This document shows, piece by piece, positions 39,211 through 43,680 of a stretch of DNA of 43,680 nucleotides. Position 1 is the first letter of the stretch. Each line of letters starts with the position of its first letter. Made by a program: the position numbers and the translations under genes. The DNA is from Vagococcus acidifermentans (GTDB lineage: Bacteria > Bacillota > Bacilli > Lactobacillales > Vagococcaceae): NCBI RefSeq assembly GCF_003987655.1, contig NZ_NGKC01000019.1, positions 1-43,680 on the forward strand, given 5' to 3'. The notes beneath the pieces were generated by a model that worked only from the letters and a program-made list of their open reading frames with translations, was not told the origin of the DNA and did not search any database.

Positions 39211-40155
39211 GTGGGGATGACTAGAGAGATTTTTTTTGAATTAGTAGAGATTCGCACAAAACTTGCCAGCTTGTTTCCTTTTTTAATTGGTCTTCTTTTT
39301 TCAAAATTTTATTTTCAACAACTAAATATTCATCACATGATTGTTTTCTTTGTCGGTATGCTTGTGTTTGATATGGCAACAACTGCGATTAATAATTTTA
39401 TGGATTTTAGAAAAGCGCAAGATGCTGATTATCGAAAAAATCATAATATTATCGGCAAAGCTGGTTTAAATGAGAAAAAAGTGGGATTGCTGATTTTAGG
39501 CATGATTACTCTGGCCAGTCTTATCGGTATTTATTTGACAGTTCAAACAAGCATGTTGCTCCTTCTCATCGGCGGCGTGTGTTTTTTCATTGGCATCTTC
39601 TATACGTTCGGACCGATACCGCTGTCACGCATGCCTTTGGGTGAATTGTTCAGCGGCGGAACGATGGGGTTTGGTATTTTTTTTATCACAATTTATTTAA
39701 ATACGTATGACTTGGGGATAATAGATTTTTCATTAACTGATTGGCAGTTTGTACTAAAAGGGGATATTCAAAGTTTATTGGTTATCATTTTAGCGTCCTT
39801 ACCAATGGTATTTACAATCGCCAATATTATGTTAGCTAACAACATATGTGATTTGGAACAGGACATTCGCAATCACCGCTACACATTGCCTTTTTATATA
39901 GGGAAGGAAACAGGTATCCAATTATTCGGTTTGTTAATGTACAGCTGTTACGTAGCGGTCACCTTAGGAGTTGTCATCGGCGTTTATCGTTGGCCTATGC
40001 TTCTGACATGGGGGACATTTCCTTTGATTTATAAAAACATTCGGAAATTTAAGCAGGAGCAATCGAAAAGTCTGACGTTTCCGCTGGCTATTCAAAATTT
40101 AGTTGTGTTTAATACGGCTCAAATTATCGGTTTGTTAATTAGTCTGATATTTTAA
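39211..40155 (+). CDS. dmkA: UbiA-family prenyltransferase DmkA (MenA-like)
   Basis: 314 residues from a GTG after AAAGGAGC. About eight or nine membrane helices. First Asp-rich motif INNFMDFRKAQDADYR (about 66) and second NICDLEQDIRNHRYTLP (about 212) match 1,4-dihydroxy-2-naphthoate prenyltransferases. In Listeria DmkA makes the demethylmenaquinone used by Ndh2 in extracellular electron transfer. Immediate linkage to fmnB supports this over general menaquinone synthesis; both remain possible. Confidence 0.9.
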   Translation: MGMTREIFFELVEIRTKLASLFPFLIGLLFSKFYFQQLNIHHMIVFFVGMLVFDMATTAINNFMDFRKAQDADYRKNHNIIGKAGLNEKKVGLLILGMITLASLIGIYLTVQTSMLLLLIGGVCFFIGIFYTFGPIPLSRMPLGELFSGGTMGFGIFFITIYLNTYDLGIIDFSLTDWQFVLKGDIQSLLVIILASLPMVFTIANIMLANNICDLEQDIRNHRYTLPFYIGKETGIQLFGLLMYSCYVAVTLGVVIGVYRWPMLLTWGTFPLIYKNIRKFKQEQSKSLTFPLAIQNLVVFNTAQIIGLLISLIF

Positions 40156-40193
40156 AAGTTCCCCGTTCTATTTTTATGAACGGGGAACTTTTT
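40154..40193. terminator. Bidirectional terminator between dmkA and dacA
   Basis: AAAAGTTCCCCGTTC, loop TATTTTTAT, GAACGGGGAACTTTT. The strong GC-rich stem has A and T tracts on both sides and starts at the dmkA stop codon. Confidence 0.93.
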
Positions 40194-40202
40194 AGTTGAA
40201 CG

Positions 40203-41462
40203 TTAAAAAAGATTTGTCAATGCGCGCCAGAATAAAACGAATATATTGGCTTTATCGACAGCTGTTTCAGTTAGGACATTAGTTTGATTGTTTTCTTTGG
40301 TGCCATCAATATATCCCAGCTCATCAGAAGGCACATAAGCTTTTTGAGTACCGACGACAGTTTCTTTGGCTAACGGTGCTGACAGTTTTTCTTCCGTTAA
40401 CTCAAGTGAGGTGTGAACGTCCGCATTGTTGGGTACCCAGATGGAGACGTCGTTTTCTAAAATAAGTTGGACAGACGTTTCTTTTCCATTTTCCACGGCA
40501 GAGGAAGCAGGTGTAGCAGGATCATGTTTTTTCAGCACTGTTTCCAAAGACCAGTTATGTTCCACAAAGTCTATCAGTTTATTTGTTTCAATAAAGCGGG
40601 CGTTGTTGTTGACCTCATGTTGGTGTGCATTTAATACAACAGTAATCAAGCGGTAGTTCTCAGACTGGATTGTTCCGACAAAACAAGCGCCTGCCTTATC
40701 AGTAGTGCCTGTTTTGAGTCCATCAACACCTTCCCGGTATACAGAGTAGTCATATAACATGTGATTAGAATTTGTCATAGGAAAAGGATGAGCAGATTGT
40801 TCACCAAATACCTTTTCACTGACTTGAGAAATTTCTAAATACTCTGGGAAGTCTTGTATTAAATGTCGAGCAACAATAGCAATGCTTTTAGCAGACATCC
40901 GGTTGACATCGTTTATGCTGCTGCCGGGATAAATATGGCCTTCCATACTGTCGTTATCAAGTCCTGTCGAGGTAACAAGGTAAGCATCTGAAATTCCCCA
41001 TGATTTTAGTTTGGCCATCATCAAATCGACGAATTCAGGTTCGCTGCCGGCCACAGTTTTAGCCAAAGCAATGGTAGCTGCATTGGCTGATGAAATAGCA
41101 GCCGCTTCAAAGGCATCTCTGACAGTGTAAGTAGTATCTTGGTAAAGCGGGACATTCGACAGTTCCGGGGACAAACTAATATTGTGCAGGTAATCACTAA
41201 TTTCTATCGGGTCCGACCAGCTGATGTCACCTGCTTGTACTGCTTCAAACACGAGATAAAGCGACAATATTTTTGTGATGGAAGCAATTGGCAAAGGCTG
41301 CTCACCATTCTGGTCGAATAATATTTTTCCTGTATCGGCATCAATAGCATACGCAGCCTTGGCATCAATGACCGGTTCGGTGTTCATACTTTTGGCAAAA
41401 ACGGGAGTACTGTATAAGTTCATGTTAAAAATAAGAATGATAAGTAGTGCAACTTTTTTCAT
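40203..41462 (-). CDS. dacA: D-alanyl-D-alanine carboxypeptidase (PBP5 type)
   Basis: 419 residues from the ATG before KKVALLIILIF; a TTG at 41516 would overlap the kinase stop but spoils the signal peptide. Signal peptide with cut near VFA-K (about 23). Active-site motifs: SITK (about 61), SSAN (about 118) and DGLKTGTTDKAG (about 240). A C-terminal beta domain ends in an amphipathic anchor (FVLFWRALTNLF). It trims the last D-Ala of the stem peptide on the outer face. It lies downstream of a two-component system that probably controls it. Confidence 0.94.
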   Translation of the reverse strand: MKKVALLIILIFNMNLYSTPVFAKSMNTEPVIDAKAAYAIDADTGKILFDQNGEQPLPIASITKILSLYLVFEAVQAGDISWSDPIEISDYLHNISLSPELSNVPLYQDTTYTVRDAFEAAAISSANAATIALAKTVAGSEPEFVDLMMAKLKSWGISDAYLVTSTGLDNDSMEGHIYPGSSINDVNRMSAKSIAIVARHLIQDFPEYLEISQVSEKVFGEQSAHPFPMTNSNHMLYDYSVYREGVDGLKTGTTDKAGACFVGTIQSENYRLITVVLNAHQHEVNNNARFIETNKLIDFVEHNWSLETVLKKHDPATPASSAVENGKETSVQLILENDVSIWVPNNADVHTSLELTEEKLSAPLAKETVVGTQKAYVPSDELGYIDGTKENNQTNVLTETAVDKANIFVLFWRALTNLF

Positions 41463-41512
41463 AGTGTCTTTAAATCTCCTAATACGATAGTATATAAATC
41501 GCGGATCAGGAC

Positions 41513-42676
41513 TCAATTTTTTTCATCGTCATTATCCAAAGGCAGTTTGATAATAAATGACGTCCAGCCTTTTTCTGAAGTTGCCGTAATTGAGCCTCCG
41601 TGTCGTTCGATAATATTTTGCGAGATGGCTAACCCCAGTCCTGTTCCGCCTGTGTGCTGGGAACGTGATTCTTCCACACGATAAAAGCGGTCAAAAATAT
41701 GTGTGAGTGATTTTTTGGGAATAGGTGTACCATCGTTTTTAACGATAATTATTGCATTCTCTTTTACCTTTTTGGCATCAATTAAAATTTTGCTGCCGCC
41801 TTGGCCGTATTTTAGGGCGTTTGAGATGAGATTATCAAACACGCGAACCAGCTTGTCGGTATCGCCGGACATAACAAACGGCTTTGGCGTGGTTGTATAC
41901 TCAATTGTTTTGCCAGACTTTTCGGTTTCAAGTTCATAATCAACAACTAGCTGTGCTAAAAGCTGGTCCATGTCAAAATGAATAATATTTAGTGGAGTAT
42001 TGGTTTGTCTTACACGAGTATATTCAAATAAATCATCCACTAAAAGCTTCATCTGTTTCGCTTTTGAGTATGCTGTATGGGTATACTTTAATAACTCTTC
42101 AGTTGTACGGTAATTTCCTTCTTCAATCAGCCCCAAAAATCCGATGATTGATGTCAAAGGTGTTCGGATATCATGACTTACATTGGTAATCAGTTCGTCC
42201 TTTGACTGCTCAATACGGCGTTCTTCCTCAATCGCTTCAACCGTGCTATCAACTAATGCATTGATACTTTGAATCAATTTACCTAAATCACCGCCAAGTT
42301 TAAAAGGAATCCGGTGATCGTAGTGACCATTGGAAATATAATGCAGTTCGCTGATAATATGCCGTTGCTGCATTTGCCGGTATCTGCGTATCAAACGCCA
42401 GTATAACACAATCAGGTCCGCAATTCCCATAAACATCAGACTAGGAATACGCCAAGAGAGCGAAAGATTGCTGTCGTACATATTATGGATCGCATGCTTG
42501 ATGTTGTAAATCATTTCTTCCAAAGACTGATTTGCTTCAACGACTTGAACAAGAATCATATACATGGCCAAGTTTAACAGAATCAGCAGTATAACTGTGA
42601 CTACACCTTCAATAACAAGTTCGCTTTTTTCCTTAGAAGTCAGTATAATACGGGTGGATTTTTTTTCATCCTTCAA
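41513..42676 (-). CDS. Sensor histidine kinase
   Basis: 387 residues. Two membrane helices (about 20-45 and 75-95) flank a short outside loop of about 30 residues, then a HAMP-like segment (ELHYISNGHYDHRIPFKLGG). HisKA has VSHDIRTPLTSIIGF with His about 170. The ATPase has DNLISNALKYGQGG, DRFYRVEESRSQHTGGTGLGLAI and GGSITATSEKG. It resembles the VanS/SphS-type kinases. The short sensor loop suggests it reads an envelope signal within or near the membrane. It overlaps the regulator by 11 bases. Confidence 0.93.
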   Translation of the reverse strand: MKDEKKSTRIILTSKEKSELVIEGVVTVILLILLNLAMYMILVQVVEANQSLEEMIYNIKHAIHNMYDSNLSLSWRIPSLMFMGIADLIVLYWRLIRRYRQMQQRHIISELHYISNGHYDHRIPFKLGGDLGKLIQSINALVDSTVEAIEEERRIEQSKDELITNVSHDIRTPLTSIIGFLGLIEEGNYRTTEELLKYTHTAYSKAKQMKLLVDDLFEYTRVRQTNTPLNIIHFDMDQLLAQLVVDYELETEKSGKTIEYTTTPKPFVMSGDTDKLVRVFDNLISNALKYGQGGSKILIDAKKVKENAIIIVKNDGTPIPKKSLTHIFDRFYRVEESRSQHTGGTGLGLAISQNIIERHGGSITATSEKGWTSFIIKLPLDNDDEKN

Positions 42677-43352
42677 TTTTGTAACCTACTCCCCAGACTG
42701 TTTGAATCACTTTTTCACCGCCAGTCGCTTCTTCAATTTTATCTCTTAAATGGCTGACATGGACCATGACAGTTTTTGCTGACACGACACTTTCCTGCTG
42801 CCAAACACGTTCAAAAATATCATCTGCGCTAAACACTCGATTCGGCTGACTGGCTAATAAATATAAGATACCAAATTCTAAAGCAGTTAATTGGATATTG
42901 ACACCAGTATCAGTTTTTACTTCATGAGAATCTTTTTTAATAATTAGTGGTCCGATTTCAAGAATGTCCGGCTCGGTATTTGTTACTTGCATGCTGGATC
43001 GACGTAATAAAGATTTTACACGTGCCATCACTTCCAAAGGGTTGAATGGTTTGGTCACATAATCATCCGCTCCTGCTATTAATCCCTGGATTTTGTCCAT
43101 GTCAGTAGTTTTAGCAGTCAGCATAATGATGGGGATTTGCGATTCTTTACGCAATTCTTTGACCACCTGCATCCCGTTCATTACCGGCATCATAATATCT
43201 AAAATCAACAACCCAATCTCCGGATCGGTAATTACTTTGCTCAAAGCTTCCTTGCCATCATACACTTTGATTACTTCATAACCTTCATTTTGTATGTAGA
43301 TACTTAATAGTTCAACGATTTCTTTATCATCGTCCGCGACTAAAATCTTCAT
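42666..43352 (-). CDS. OmpR-family response regulator
   Basis: 228 residues. Receiver: acidic pocket VADDDKE, phospho-acceptor Asp in LLILDIMMPVMNG (about 52), Thr in IIMLTAKTTDM (about 78) and Lys in DDYVTKPFNP (about 101). A winged helix follows, with LTALEFGILYLLASQPNRVFS and VMVHVSHLRDKIEEATG. VanR-like in the receiver and linker (TKPFNPLEVMARVKSLLRRS). First gene of the regulator-kinase-dacA operon. Confidence 0.95.
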   Translation of the reverse strand: MKILVADDDKEIVELLSIYIQNEGYEVIKVYDGKEALSKVITDPEIGLLILDIMMPVMNGMQVVKELRKESQIPIIMLTAKTTDMDKIQGLIAGADDYVTKPFNPLEVMARVKSLLRRSSMQVTNTEPDILEIGPLIIKKDSHEVKTDTGVNIQLTALEFGILYLLASQPNRVFSADDIFERVWQQESVVSAKTVMVHVSHLRDKIEEATGGEKVIQTVWGVGYKIEG

Positions 43353-43482
43353 TTAAAATTCTCCTGTCTCACATATAGATTACAATGTTACTTATATTGT
43401 AACAAATAATAGGATAATTTCCTTTTAAACAATTTAAGTTTAATTATTTTTAAACTTTATTCAAAAAAAATTCAAAAAGCAG

Positions 43483-43618
43483 TTGACAAGTGAAAAGATG
43501 TTATGCTAAGATATGAAAGTTCGCGTCGGAGCATGACAATCAGTCGCGCGTCGGCAGAAAAAACTTTTCAAAAAAAGTCATCAAAACAGTTGACAAAACA
43601 AACGCCAGCTGTTATGAT
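43483..43618 (+). promoter_or_regulatory. Tandem rRNA operon promoters P1 and P2
   Basis: P1: TTGACA (43483-43488) and TAAGAT (43507-43512), 18-base spacer, with TG before the -10. P2: TTGACA (43590-43595) and TATGAT (43613-43618), 17-base spacer. Strong A+T-rich sequence lies upstream of P1. The spacing of about 107 bases and the leader after P2 are typical of Firmicute rrn operons. Confidence 0.85.
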
Positions 43619-43680
43619 ATAAAAGTTGCTACAAACGCACACGTAGACCTTTGAAAACTGAATAAAGTAAGACGAACCAA
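43619..43680 (+). other. rRNA operon leader (start of pre-16S)
   Basis: The segment with GACCTTTGAAAACTGAATAAAG (split here at 43647-43668) is the usual motif in front of Lactobacillales 16S genes. The 16S gene itself is not in the window. Confidence 0.8.

Noticed and set aside
41463-41516. Earlier TTG start for dacA coupled to the kinase stop
   Set aside because: It would put 18 polar residues ahead of a normal signal peptide and has no ribosome binding site.

Overview
The window reads as the replication-origin region of a low-GC Gram-positive chromosome of the order Lactobacillales. The gene order rpmH-rnpA-yidC-jag-mnmE-mnmG to the left of oriC and dnaA-dnaN-yaaA-recF-gyrB-gyrA-rpsF-ssb-rpsR-rplI-dnaB-purA to the right, the strong AGGAGG ribosome binding sites, the TTG/GTG starts and the lipoproteins all fit an Enterococcaceae/Carnobacteriaceae-like organism. 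The genus cannot be fixed from sequence alone.

Region 1 (1-9607) is a compact mobile element beside mnmG. From right to left it carries a tyrosine integrase and an XRE repressor (both +), a divergent AlpA/excisionase-like regulator, small genes, a primase and a D5/P4-type helicase followed by a cluster of GGACA repeats (likely replication origin). A packaging module follows: HNH nuclease, terS, terL, a small membrane protein and the start of a portal gene, all on -. This layout looks more like a phage satellite (PICI, possibly capsid-forming) than a full prophage. The portal gene stops after about 65 residues, where a dyad-rich sequence (1 to about 170) begins.

Region 2 (9658-15312, -) holds mnmG, mnmE, jag, yidC, rnpA and rpmH. 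Region 3 (15400-17270) is a two-part oriC: DnaA boxes flank dnaA, and the dnaA-dnaN gap has a DnaA-trio-like unwinding tract. Region 4 (17278-29059, +) is the replication, gyrase, ribosomal-protein and purA run. It has two perfect 16-bp parS sites and PurBox-like motifs in front of purA.

Region 5 (29143-33178) has a DegV protein, a YkpA/YbiT-type ABC-F ATPase and a citrate synthase. Region 6 (33313-40155) is a flavin-based extracellular electron transfer locus. On - are ndh2, eetB-like and dmkB-like genes. On + are pplA, fmnB (apbE-type) and dmkA. They share a divergent control region with a Fur-box-like site on the ndh2 promoter. Together they would pass electrons from NADH through demethylmenaquinone to flavinylated surface lipoproteins and then to outside acceptors such as ferric iron. 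eetA and the flavin transporter gene fmnA/ribU are not in the window. Ndh2 carries a flavinylation-like D-A-V-T-G-A-T motif in a linker predicted to lie outside the cell.

Region 7 (40203-43352, -) is a response regulator, histidine kinase and DD-carboxypeptidase operon. The window ends in tandem promoters and a leader typical of an rRNA operon, whose 16S gene would start just beyond the edge.
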